64,000 bases of DNA, from positions 625,501 to 689,500 of the forward strand of contig NC_012881.1 of the NCBI RefSeq assembly GCF_000023445.1, read 5' to 3'. The notes beneath the pieces are model-generated. The model worked only from the letters and a program-made list of their open reading frames with translations. It did not search any database and was not told where the DNA came from. How positions within the stretch are numbered: the first letter of the stretch is position 1; every line of letters starts with the position of its first letter. Shown here piece by piece: positions 9,274 through 17,841 of this stretch. Made by a program: the position numbers and the translations under genes. The DNA comes from Maridesulfovibrio salexigens DSM 2638 (GTDB taxonomy: Bacteria > Desulfobacterota > Desulfovibrionia > Desulfovibrionales > Desulfovibrionaceae).

Positions 9274-9352
9274 GCCTCCGGCGGCTGGGGAAGGGAAAAC
9301 TTTTGCAAAAGTTTTCCCTTCCCCAGACCCCATCCCTTTCAAAACCTTTTAG
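9274..9352 (+). repeat. dispersed palindromic element, copy 1
   Basis: It begins GCCTCCGGCGGC two bases after the PACE stop codon, followed by a perfect 20-bp-arm palindrome at 9285-9326 (CTGGGGAAGG... / ...CCTTCCCCAG) and a conserved tail CCCATCCCTTTCAAAACC. Two more copies of this layout are at 11779-11848 and 56023-56096, both on the minus strand and also directly after stop codons. The stem would make a very stable RNA hairpin, so a terminator or mRNA 3'-end stabiliser is likely. Confidence 0.8.
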
Positions 9353-9385
9353 TTTGCTTCGCACTTAGCTCGTTAATTTTTTTTC

Positions 9386-9427
9386 AAAAAACAACCGCAA
9401 TATCCCGAAAGATATTGCGGTTGTTTT
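9386..9427. terminator. bidirectional terminator hairpin
   Basis: An inverted repeat ACAACCGCAATATC / GATATTGCGGTTGT with a six-base loop, flanked by A-runs on the left and T-runs on the right. It can serve both the PACE gene (plus) and the DUF697-like gene (minus), which converge here. The core CGCAATATC...GATATTGCG recurs in the hairpin at 11702-11735. Confidence 0.8.
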
Positions 9428-9490
9428 TGTTTTGGAAAATCAATCCGCTAAGCGGTGAAGTCAATTAAAGGGTTTAGGCCGCTGGAGGCA

Positions 9491-10618
9491 TTACTTCTTT
9501 CGTTTGAATAAGCCCTTAACCCTACCTAATTTTTTTCCGGCCTTTTCTTTTATAGTTTCCGGTTCGGGTTCAGGTTCTACCTGCTTATCGCTTTTGAATG
9601 TAGCGAAACGGGCCACTTTGCCTACTTGTTGCGCTGAATATTTTGCAGCCTTGCTGGTGGCCTGAAAAGCCTTGTCAGTTGAATCTACAACTTTTTTGGC
9701 GGCACTTGCGGCCTTTTCTCCGGCTGCTCCGGTGAAGGTTTTAATATAAGCGGTGGTGATTGTTTTGGTGGAGCCCATAGCTATTGAAAGAAGCATGCCC
9801 GCTGCTTCGCGCAGGACGGCACGGCGGTAGCCCGGAGAATTTTTCTCCGCATGGAAATTAAAATGTCCACGGGTAATGATGCCAACGCGCAGGGCAAGGA
9901 AGGCGTTGGTGGAACCGTCCAGAATTGATGCGGTGACGATTGAGGTCAGCCCGCTGGCACCGGGAATCATACCCAGTGCGGACCCGGCCAGCACCGGGGA
10001 CATGATCGCTTCGATCTGTGCTTGAATATCCAGCTCTTCCACCGCACTTGCGAAAAATGCTGTTCCCGCAACATTGGCGTAGACCGCAACCATATCCCGC
10101 ATAGAAGGGCGCTGGTTGTAAATTTTGGATACATCCCAGACAAGCTTGGTCAGAGTGCCGAGTACGATGAATGAATCAAGTTGTCCGTTCTGGGAAATGG
10201 CCGTGGAAAGGAAAATCCTTGAGGCCACGGTTTTCATCTTCTGAGTGGAGATACGGTCCAGATGTTCAAGGGCAATGTCGAGGTCCTCAGTTGTGGACAG
10301 GGGTAGTGCAGCTTCGCGGATGTATTTGTTGGACTTCAGCCTTTTGCGAAGTTTGCGGATGAATTCCCGTTGTTCAGCCGGAGTGGGGTCGGCAGGCATA
10401 ACCAACGGTCCGGGCCGGAACATGTAGATGACCAGAGGGCTTAAGCAAATGGTCAGGAACAGCCCCGTCAGGCCGAATAGCACGTAATCATGTGACGCTG
10501 GAAAATATACAGCGCAAAGCTGGGCCAATCCTGCAATCTGGTTGAGCATAAACAGGATAAATCCGCCAAGCAGGAAAAGCATCAGGGCGGTTATAAGTCG
10601 CGGCAGGGCCTTGGTCAT
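9491..10618 (-). CDS. DUF697/YcjF-like membrane protein
   Basis: 375 residues from ATG 10618, which has GAGGA upstream; longer starts are less likely. Two N-terminal hydrophobic helices (about 7-30 and 47-68) are followed by a basic region, then a mixed domain around residues 120-260 with SALGMIPGASGLTSIVTAS, resembling the DUF697 domain attached to some GTPases and YcjF. The C-terminal 100 residues are Ala/Lys-rich and charged, ending GLFKRKK. No GTPase domain is present. The function is unknown; an inner-membrane protein is the safest description. Confidence 0.6.
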   Translation of the reverse strand: MTKALPRLITALMLFLLGGFILFMLNQIAGLAQLCAVYFPASHDYVLFGLTGLFLTICLSPLVIYMFRPGPLVMPADPTPAEQREFIRKLRKRLKSNKYIREAALPLSTTEDLDIALEHLDRISTQKMKTVASRIFLSTAISQNGQLDSFIVLGTLTKLVWDVSKIYNQRPSMRDMVAVYANVAGTAFFASAVEELDIQAQIEAIMSPVLAGSALGMIPGASGLTSIVTASILDGSTNAFLALRVGIITRGHFNFHAEKNSPGYRRAVLREAAGMLLSIAMGSTKTITTAYIKTFTGAAGEKAASAAKKVVDSTDKAFQATSKAAKYSAQQVGKVARFATFKSDKQVEPEPEPETIKEKAGKKLGRVKGLFKRKK

Positions 10619-10774
10619 ATATTTAATCCTCGCTGTATTTATATTGTTTTCAATAATTGTATCTATCCGTCCGTCCCCGATTACGTCAAATTTCTCTTTG
10701 CATCTTTTCGCTGTTGAAATATTGTGCCGCACCGTATGCGTTGTGTGCTGCGAATAATTTTGAAGGATAGAAAA

Positions 10775-11698
10775 ATGATTAATCTGAAATCAACCACAAG
10801 TCTCGGAATAGCGCAGGTTCTTGCTGGATCGGCACTAATCTCACTTGTGGGTATTTTTATAAAAATCATGGTTGTGGATTATGGGCAGCCGATATTGGTG
10901 GTTACGTTCTGGCGCAACCTGTTTGTCTGCACTCTTCTTATGACCGGTCTGAAGATTTTTAAACCTCATCTTTTAAAATTTGAGCGGGAAAATTTAGGAC
11001 TGCTAGCCTTATATGGAGTAGTCCTGACAGGATTGAACGGGATATGGGGATGGTCGGTTTACTTTAACGGGGCCGGGGTATCAACGGTTCTTGTATACAT
11101 TTCCGTTCCGTTGACTGTGCTGGCGCAGTGGTGGCTTGGTGGAGACAAGCCTACTTTGAGAATTGTTCCGTCTATAGGGTTTTGTCTTTTAGGTTGCGCT
11201 ATGGTCTGCGGGCTGCACGGTTTTTCTGATTTTGCACTGACTCCTTTGGGGATGTTAACCGGCCTTTTGTCCGGTGTTTTTTATTCCGCATACGCCCTGT
11301 TCGGGAGGGAGTGTGCCGAGCGGAATATCCATCCGCTAAGCGTGCTAATGCATGTTTTTGGAATTGCAGCAATTTACATGCTAATTCTAAACCTTACGGT
11401 TCAAGGAGTGATCCCCGGTACGGCACCAACTCCTGCTGATATTTTCATGCCAGGAGTGGACTGGAAGGGCTGGGCCTGTGTTCTGACCTTAGCAATAGGT
11501 CCATCCATGACCGGATGGAGCCTGATAAATGCAAGCCTGACTCACTTATCTCCGTCAGTAGTCAATATTTTGCTGACCACCGAACCTATGATGACAGCTC
11601 TGGCTGCGATTCCAATACTGGGCGAATATATGACGCTGGAGCAATGGGCCGGATGTTTCCTGATTGTGATCGGCGTGATTGTGCTTAAGAAAAGATAA
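10775..11698 (+). CDS. DMT family (EamA) transporter
   Basis: 307 residues with about ten hydrophobic segments in two EamA repeats. GWSVYFNGAGVSTVLVYI in the first repeat and SLINASLTHLSPSVVNILL in the second are typical drug/metabolite transporter segments, and the C-terminus GCFLIVIGVIVLKKR is the usual last helix plus basic tail. ATG 10775 follows GAAGGA; an earlier frame start at 10724 has no SD. It is an inner-membrane exporter or permease with unknown substrate (metabolite or amino acid). It is monocistronic, with a terminator 4 bases after the stop. Confidence 0.85.
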   Translation: MINLKSTTSLGIAQVLAGSALISLVGIFIKIMVVDYGQPILVVTFWRNLFVCTLLMTGLKIFKPHLLKFERENLGLLALYGVVLTGLNGIWGWSVYFNGAGVSTVLVYISVPLTVLAQWWLGGDKPTLRIVPSIGFCLLGCAMVCGLHGFSDFALTPLGMLTGLLSGVFYSAYALFGRECAERNIHPLSVLMHVFGIAAIYMLILNLTVQGVIPGTAPTPADIFMPGVDWKGWACVLTLAIGPSMTGWSLINASLTHLSPSVVNILLTTEPMMTALAAIPILGEYMTLEQWAGCFLIVIGVIVLKKR

Positions 11699-11701
11699 GA
11701 A

Positions 11702-11735
11702 AACCCCGCAATATCAAGCAAGATATTGCGGGGTT
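11702..11735. terminator. terminator hairpin after DMT transporter
   Basis: An inverted repeat AACCCCGCAATATC / GATATTGCGGGGTT with a short loop, four bases after the DMT stop codon. The core is shared with the hairpin at 9386-9427. Confidence 0.8.
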
Positions 11736-11778
11736 AATTGTAAGCAAGTCTTAACTAACGAAGCGGCGAAGCCTAATA

Positions 11779-11848
11779 GAAGTTTTTGAAGAGTCCAGAG
11801 AAATTTTTTTCAAAAAGTTTCTTTGGTCCCCGAATGGCCGCCGGAGGC
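11779..11848 (-). repeat. dispersed palindromic element, copy 2 (degenerate)
   Basis: Read on the minus strand it starts GCCTCCGGCGGC 11 bases after the ychF stop codon, then an imperfect stem (CCAAAGAAACTTTTTG / AAAAATTTCTCTGG) and the tail CTCTTCAAAAACTT. The order of parts matches copy 1, but the stem has changed in a way that keeps pairing. It is probably the ychF terminator. Confidence 0.65.
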
Positions 11849-11858
11849 TAATGCAACA

Positions 11859-12959
11859 TTAAACATTAAACAGGAAGTGAATAACATCGCCGTCTTTAAC
11901 GATGTATTCCTTACCTTCTGAACGGAGCACGCCAGCTGCGCGGCAGGCAGCTTCGGAGCCGTTCTTGATGTAGTCTTCGTAGCCGATAACTTCAGCGCGG
12001 ATGAAGCCGCGTTCGAAGTCGGTGTGGATGGCTGCTGCTGCACGGGGGGCTTTGTCGCCGTCATGGATGGTCCATGCGCGTACTTCCTTAACACCGGCGG
12101 TGAAGTAGCTGATCATGCCCAGAGTATGAAAACCGGTGCGGATGATCTTTGCCAGACCGGATTCGGTTACACCGTAGGATTCGAGGAATTCGGTGTATTC
12201 TTCTTCATCGAGCCCGACAAGTTCTTCTTCCATCTTAGCGGAAATTTTTACGAATTCAGCACCGCGCTCTTCAGCAAGAGCTCTTACTTTCTTAACGTAG
12301 TTGTTGTCTTCGGTGAGACCTTCTTCGTCAACGTTGGCGCAGTAGATCACGTTTTTGGCGGTGATCAGGCGCAGGTCGCGGAGCATCTCGGTCATGATGT
12401 CTGTTTCGAGGTCTCCGTAAGTGTTTACGGGGTTGCCTTCGTTGAGGTGCTCAAGAAGTTTTTCAGCTTCGGCAATTTTAGGACCGAGGGTCTTGTCGCC
12501 CTTGATTTTTTTCTTCATGCCCTCGATACGGGTATCCAGAGCCTGAACATCTGCGAGGATCAGCTCGGTTTCGATTACATCGATGTCGCGCAGGGGATCA
12601 ACGGAGTTGGCAACGTGTATTACGTCATCGTTGTCAAAGCAGCGCACAACGTGGAGGATTGCCTGAGTTTCGCGGATGTTACCGAGAAATTTGTTACCAA
12701 GGCCTTCACCCTTGCTAGCGCCTTCAACCAGACCTGCGATGTCGATGAAGTCAACTGTGGACTGCTGTACGCGCTGGGGATTAACCAGCTCGGCCAGCTT
12801 GTCGATGCGCTCGTCCGGGACGGGCACAACAGCCTTGTTGGGTTCAATGGTACAGAAAGCGTAGTTCGCGCTTTCCGCGTTCTGAGCCTTGGTCAGGGCG
12901 TTGAAAAGTGTGGATTTACCGACGTTGGGCAGTCCCACGATACCGATACTGAGAGCCAT
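11859..12959 (-). CDS. ychF: redox-regulated ribosome-binding ATPase YchF
   Basis: A 366-residue Obg-family P-loop protein. GLPNVGKS (9-16) is the G1 motif, DIAGLVEGASKGEGLGNKF near 68-86 the switch/G3 region, and the C-terminal TGS domain ends DGDVIHFLFNV. Length matches bacterial YchF (about 363). YchF hydrolyses ATP rather than GTP and binds ribosomes. ATG 12959 has AGGAGAATT upstream; a longer start at 13016 is rejected. It is transcribed alone, with a dispersed palindromic element just after the stop. Confidence 0.96.
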   Translation of the reverse strand: MALSIGIVGLPNVGKSTLFNALTKAQNAESANYAFCTIEPNKAVVPVPDERIDKLAELVNPQRVQQSTVDFIDIAGLVEGASKGEGLGNKFLGNIRETQAILHVVRCFDNDDVIHVANSVDPLRDIDVIETELILADVQALDTRIEGMKKKIKGDKTLGPKIAEAEKLLEHLNEGNPVNTYGDLETDIMTEMLRDLRLITAKNVIYCANVDEEGLTEDNNYVKKVRALAEERGAEFVKISAKMEEELVGLDEEEYTEFLESYGVTESGLAKIIRTGFHTLGMISYFTAGVKEVRAWTIHDGDKAPRAAAAIHTDFERGFIRAEVIGYEDYIKNGSEAACRAAGVLRSEGKEYIVKDGDVIHFLFNV

Positions 12960-13185
12960 AATAAATTCTCCTAAAAAAATATAAATTCCTCTCCACGCCG
13001 CAAACATCCCGCACATGCAACGTTGGTTGCATGAAAAAATGAATTTATACGGGGTATTGTGCCGTGAAAGGTGAAAAATCGTTTTCTTTATCTATAAAGA
13101 TAATATCACGTGTTGCGGCCCCTCAATACCCGTCTTTGCGGGGATGGGCAAGTGTTGAGTTTGGGGGAGGGGGGGGAGTAGCCCC

Positions 13186-13995
13186 TTAGTGAGGCTCTGA
13201 ATCATTTATGGGAACCTTGAATCCCAGTTGAGCAAGAGAAACACCCATTTCGACTCTTTTGGCATCACGGATATACCACTTCAGTTGCTCTTCCCTGTTG
13301 CTGATACCTTTTTCTCCCATTGAAATGACCGACATCTCACGGTGTTTAGTGTAGGCCAGATTGTATTCACTTAAAGGGTCGTCGAAATGTTCGACCAGGA
13401 GCAGAGGGTAAAGGTATCCGTTAAGGTACCCACTACGGGCTATTGCCTGCTGGTATTCGGTCCAGCCAGTTGTTTTCTTTGTTTGATCTATAGCAAGGTA
13501 ACCGTGTTGTTGTTGCACCGTTTTGCGTAGCAGATAGCAGCATCCTCCAATGAAAGCATCAGGGATCAGAGAAACTCCATCCACTGAGAAGATTCGGCGT
13601 TTGAGTGCTTCCTGATCAACATATGCCAAATTGAAATGGAATCCGCCGACCACACCAAGCTTGTCTGACTTTTTATGGGCTTCCAGCAGGCGTGCAAGCC
13701 ATCCTTCCGGGACAAGTGTGTCATTGTCCACTTTACCTACAAATTGGGCTTTCGATGTTTTCCAGAAGACATTGGTTGGCAACGAAAGACCGATGTTTTC
13801 AGAATTGAAGAGGATTTTTTTTATTGTCCCTTTATACTTTTTTTGCATTGCCTTGAGGTATTCCACCGTGCCGTCAGTTGAACCGTTGTCTATAATCGTC
13901 AACGAAAATTCCGCGCCGGCATTTTCGATTAGAGCTGGGAGCGTTATTTTTGTGTACGCAATTCGGTTGAATGTCAGGTATAGGATGTCAATCAT
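13186..13995 (-). CDS. glycosyltransferase family 2
   Basis: A 269-residue GT-A enzyme. IDNGSTDGT (35-43) is the nucleotide-binding loop and KVDNDTLVP (88-96) carries the DxD-like metal site. NIGLSLPTNVFW follows the usual spacing. No membrane helix is present, so it is cytoplasmic. It is the last gene of a minus-strand group with two large GT/methyltransferase proteins (21-base gap to the next). Acceptor unknown; it likely acts on a flagellar or cell-surface glycan. Confidence 0.88.
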   Translation of the reverse strand: MIDILYLTFNRIAYTKITLPALIENAGAEFSLTIIDNGSTDGTVEYLKAMQKKYKGTIKKILFNSENIGLSLPTNVFWKTSKAQFVGKVDNDTLVPEGWLARLLEAHKKSDKLGVVGGFHFNLAYVDQEALKRRIFSVDGVSLIPDAFIGGCCYLLRKTVQQQHGYLAIDQTKKTTGWTEYQQAIARSGYLNGYLYPLLLVEHFDDPLSEYNLAYTKHREMSVISMGEKGISNREEQLKWYIRDAKRVEMGVSLAQLGFKVPINDSEPH

Positions 13996-14016
13996 CGGGA
14001 ACCTCTGAGCCTTTAT

Positions 14017-15477
14017 TTATTTGTAGAATGTGCGATGCCTAAGGTCGTAATCCCGTTGTTCTTCAGGCGTGCTTCTACGCTTCTCAAGAGTAACGGTCAT
14101 ACTGTCTATGGCTCTTGGGGTATGCAAAAGTTTTTCGAGGCTTTGCTGTTGCTGGTGCATTTGTTTTCCGAGATCACTTGGGACATAAGAAAGATCTTTC
14201 ACAAAAAAACGGTAATCCCGCCAGCCTACGTACCAGCACCAGTCCGTATAATATCTCAAACTCATTTCATTGAAGGCCCGGACATGGGTGGGGTCCTGCC
14301 ATGCTCCATATGATAAATCGTAGGGAACCTGTACCTTCAGCCTTCCGCCTTCGCAAAGTAATTCAAGAAAGTTGGTCATTGTGAGAATCAAGTCGGGTAC
14401 ATGCTCCAAAACGTCATTGGCAATAATTTCTTCAAAATAATTTTTTGGAAGCGTGATATTGCCGAATCTCTTTGTTTTGTATGTTTTCTCATGATCTAAG
14501 TCTGCTGACAAATCTAACAAAATGTCAGGGGTCCATGCAGGGTTGATATCTACGTTTAGATATCCTTCCATGAAATCTTTGCCTGAACCGGCATTGAATC
14601 GTTTGGGGATGTTTACTTCCTGTGACGGGGAAGGAACCGCTTTACGGGTAACCTCGGCAAGGATCTCCGGGTAGCTCATTTTGGAGAAAATAGAAAAGCC
14701 CTGTTCGCCCTGGCTCAGACATTTTTCTTGATTATCCAAAAGTTTCTCGATGGTGTCAGCGAGTTCTTCGTAAGGAGCAAAGCAGCATGATTCTTCGTAC
14801 CTTGAGGGCACAGTGGTGTCCTCATTGCGCTCACAAACAACAGTTTTTTTGTTGGCAAAGAGAAAACTGTTGCGAACTTCTTCAAATATTCCCGGTGTGT
14901 AATAATGCATGTTAAGGACTATCTTGGATCTGGCAATATAAAAATTGCGTTCATGACCAAAGACCCTTTCGATGGCTTTTACTTTTATCCCGCGTTGTTG
15001 GAGTTGTCTGATGATTTCCTGTCTCCGGGGATTCATCGCACCGTAGAAAAGAACATCAATGTCCTTAGGGTAATTTTCATCAATGCATTGCATCTGGGGG
15101 ACATGACCAAGTGGGACATGATGCACCTTGGTTGCATTGAAGTTTCGTTCCAATGTTTCTACGTTGCGCTTGCTGTATTCCCATACGGTGAATTTGCAAA
15201 GAGATTCAATGTAATGTGGTCTAAGAGCTTTGCTTCCTTTAACTATCTGCTCGAAATTATATATAATAGAGTTGTCCGGTATCTCTTGGAGCGGATAGTT
15301 TGGCTTGTCCTGAAGTCCAAATATAATGTTTACAGCATCTTTTGAAATCTTATTCTCTGCTATATCAACTGAATACCCAAGAGCGGAAATAGCATCGCGT
15401 AATGGGTAAATAACATCTTCGATTGAACGCCAGTAGATAGAATCGGGATTAGACAGTACGACAATGCTAAAATCCAT
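14017..15477 (-). CDS. bifunctional glycosyltransferase / SAM methyltransferase
   Basis: 486 residues in two parts. Residues 1-260 look like a CgeB/GT1-type half (DVLFYGAMNPRRQEII near 138-153, then KIVLNMHYYTPGIFEEVR and the ESCCFAPYEEL segment). Residues about 285-486 begin RFNAGSGKDFMEGYLNVDIN and contain NDVLEHVPDLI near 352, the pattern of a class I methyltransferase of the kind that starts LNLGSG..GWINVD. The fusion suggests one glycan is both extended and methylated by one polypeptide. No membrane segment is seen. The start at ATG 15477 is plausible, with a modest SD. Confidence 0.7.
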   Translation of the reverse strand: MDFSIVVLSNPDSIYWRSIEDVIYPLRDAISALGYSVDIAENKISKDAVNIIFGLQDKPNYPLQEIPDNSIIYNFEQIVKGSKALRPHYIESLCKFTVWEYSKRNVETLERNFNATKVHHVPLGHVPQMQCIDENYPKDIDVLFYGAMNPRRQEIIRQLQQRGIKVKAIERVFGHERNFYIARSKIVLNMHYYTPGIFEEVRNSFLFANKKTVVCERNEDTTVPSRYEESCCFAPYEELADTIEKLLDNQEKCLSQGEQGFSIFSKMSYPEILAEVTRKAVPSPSQEVNIPKRFNAGSGKDFMEGYLNVDINPAWTPDILLDLSADLDHEKTYKTKRFGNITLPKNYFEEIIANDVLEHVPDLILTMTNFLELLCEGGRLKVQVPYDLSYGAWQDPTHVRAFNEMSLRYYTDWCWYVGWRDYRFFVKDLSYVPSDLGKQMHQQQQSLEKLLHTPRAIDSMTVTLEKRRSTPEEQRDYDLRHRTFYK

Positions 15478-15647
15478 ATTGGGCCTTCACTAAGTAGTTG
15501 GTTGGTTTATAAATGAAAATAGAACGGTATATTGTTTTGCATAAGCTTGACAAACAGACCTGCTTAGTCGAGGCGGTGTCGTTTATTGATGTATAAGTGT
15601 GCAAATTATAATTTCTGTTTATCGTCTTAGGTGTTTTCCCAGCTCTG

Positions 15648-17447
15648 TTATATTCCCAGACAGTTATCGTCCCTATAGAAAATGGAAGTGCAGCTACCTA
15701 CATTCAATACCATTGAGGCTAGCCCGGTAAGGCGTAATTCTTTAAAGCCAGCATCCTTAATAAATTGCCGTCCCGGCATGTATTCCAGACGGTCAGTGTT
15801 GTCGAAGACAATTACGCCGGACGGGGAGAGTGAAGATAAAGAATTGTATGCACAGTTCACCCTGTCACGACCATCAATAACAATGATGTCGAACTTGATA
15901 TTTTTGATCATTGCGACAGTCTTACTGTAATCTCCTCCCGGTTCTAAGCGTTGCAAAACAGGGCGTACGTGATCGGGGAATTGGGATTTCATGGTGTTGA
16001 ACCATTGTTCGTTGTGTTCAACCACTACTACGCGTTTAGCCCGTTTTGCCCACCAGAGGGTACTGCTTCCACATCCGTATTCAAATACAGTGCATCCATA
16101 TGGCGCACGTTCCTCCAGCAGGTTGACCGCCGGATAGGATAACCAAGGTAATGGCGCCCCGTCATCATCTACAATCGCCTGACGGTGGTAGCTTGAAAAC
16201 CATCCCATTTTTTTTAGGTAACTATTGGAAATGATTTCCTGAAACATTGTGTTGGGATTAAATGACTTCGGTTCATTCGGGGCTACAACTTCATAAGGCC
16301 GTGGTTTGATCGCGGGTTTATTCAATCTCTTTTCAGCAATATCCATAAATTTTTCAGCATTGCGTTTCATATTGTATTCAGTCAGGCAGCGATTCTGTCC
16401 TGCAGACGCAATGCGGTCCCGTTCTTCGGGATTGGCTATGAAATGGCGAATCCTTTTAACTAAATCATCTGGGTCCTTATAAGGCACGATCTCTTTTTCC
16501 CACTCGAACCAACGTGATACACCATCCAGCGCCAATACCAGAGATCCACATCCGGTAGCTTCAAACAGACGCATGCTGCAGTTGTCATTTTCGCTGATAT
16601 CTTCAATGGGATAGCCATGTCGGTCAGACAGGAATACCGGGGTTCTTGAATCAAGAACCATACGTCCGCGACGCAGACAGCGCATGGCATCCAAGCCAAA
16701 GACAGGTTCCCGGAGATAGGGGACCATATGAGGGGTCAGATGGCTGAAGTCTCCAGAGAGATGCAGAGCAAGCGAGAAGCCGTATTGTCTGGCCGCTCTT
16801 GCTACAGTATCCAGCATAGCTATGCGGCGTGCTCCTGTGAGTGAACCAACAAATACGACATCTGTATCTTGGGGAATTGATATTAATTCTTTGACTAAAC
16901 TTAATGGAAATCCGGGTGAAAACATCTCGGCGGATTTTGCTCCAAGTTTGGGCGCGTAATCTATTATGCTGGGCATGCTTGTGAGGATAACGTCAAAAGC
17001 TGACCAGTCCCAGTTGTTTTGTAATGTCGCGCAACGCCAACTGACCACCAGTTTAGGTTGATGTGTCAGTCGGTCACGTAGCGCGCTATTAAATGTATAT
17101 GGACTGAATACATACAAAATGTCAGGTTTGAATTTATCAATGCGCCTGCGTAGAAGGTCAGTTTCCCAGCCAGGTTGAAGGCTTGAGGATAGCCCTTGTT
17201 CTTTAAGCCATGCACTTTGCAGGTATGCCGCATTAGAGAACGTCAATTCTTGAACGCATCCAAGCTCTTCCGTGTAAGGAGATATGATGTGTGGAGCGAA
17301 AAAACCGTAATTAGTTAAAGCCTCGTTCTGAGTTTTGTAGTCCATTGAGGCCATATTAGGATTGTAGGCATAAAAATGGTCAATGAAATTTCTGTAAGTT
17401 GATATAGTCTGCATTACGCGCAGAGGCTTGGAGGCTTCGTGGGGCAT
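15648..17447 (-). CDS. CgeB-like glycosyltransferase fused to methyltransferase-like domain
   Basis: 599 residues. The N-terminal 390 residues resemble CgeB-type glycosyltransferases: DVVFVGSLTGARRIAML near 196-212, and the C-terminal nucleotide-binding half with NDNCSMRLFEATGCGSLVL near 285-303. From about residue 400 there is a second domain with VFEYGCGSSTLWWAKRA near 456-472 (SAM-binding, motif I EYGCGSST), VVVVEHNEQW, and FDIIVIDGRDR near 515. ATG 17447 has AGGAC upstream. It pairs with the neighbouring GT/methyltransferase fusion, and the two fusions are not obviously copies of each other. It is probably a cytoplasmic glycan enzyme. Confidence 0.72.
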   Translation of the reverse strand: MPHEASKPLRVMQTISTYRNFIDHFYAYNPNMASMDYKTQNEALTNYGFFAPHIISPYTEELGCVQELTFSNAAYLQSAWLKEQGLSSSLQPGWETDLLRRRIDKFKPDILYVFSPYTFNSALRDRLTHQPKLVVSWRCATLQNNWDWSAFDVILTSMPSIIDYAPKLGAKSAEMFSPGFPLSLVKELISIPQDTDVVFVGSLTGARRIAMLDTVARAARQYGFSLALHLSGDFSHLTPHMVPYLREPVFGLDAMRCLRRGRMVLDSRTPVFLSDRHGYPIEDISENDNCSMRLFEATGCGSLVLALDGVSRWFEWEKEIVPYKDPDDLVKRIRHFIANPEERDRIASAGQNRCLTEYNMKRNAEKFMDIAEKRLNKPAIKPRPYEVVAPNEPKSFNPNTMFQEIISNSYLKKMGWFSSYHRQAIVDDDGAPLPWLSYPAVNLLEERAPYGCTVFEYGCGSSTLWWAKRAKRVVVVEHNEQWFNTMKSQFPDHVRPVLQRLEPGGDYSKTVAMIKNIKFDIIVIDGRDRVNCAYNSLSSLSPSGVIVFDNTDRLEYMPGRQFIKDAGFKELRLTGLASMVLNVGSCTSIFYRDDNCLGI

Positions 17448-17841
17448 AGTTGTTGTCCTGCGTTTATTCGTTTAACGGGAGCTTTGCCATTTTGTTGACT
17501 TAGTTATATTTATCTGAATTAAGTAGAGGACCTATACCTACCGCCTGACAGGTCTCAATTTTCATGTCGAAGCATATGTCCAACTTAGATAAATGTAAAT
17601 TCTAACGTTATTTAATTTGGCTATCTGTGCAAAATTTAATATTTCTGTGTGCGATAATTCCGAGTATTGATATATTGCAAATTGGGAGTGAGTTGGTGGT
17701 TTATTAACTACATAGTCCGCCCCTTTATGTTGGACAGGAAGAAGTATAAGGGTATATAGAAATTAGTAATAGGCCTAGTAACGCTGGTGAATTTTTTACG
17801 GTTTGTTCTGTTTTGATTGATAAATAATTAAGGAGTTCCTC
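17448..17841. other. 394-base intergenic region between divergent glycan operons
   Basis: AT-rich spacer between the minus-strand GT fusion and the plus-strand sugar trio. No coding frame, RNA gene or clear hairpin was found. It must hold promoters for both sides, but I could not place a convincing one. Confidence 0.5.

Noticed and set aside
12024-12974. 316-codon plus-strand frame opposite ychF
   Set aside because: It is an antisense shadow of the certain YchF coding sequence; composition is low in typical protein features.
13141-13185. G-rich run after the GT2 gene, possible G-quadruplex or terminator
   Set aside because: Only two long G runs are present and no proper stem; not enough for a quadruplex or an intrinsic terminator.
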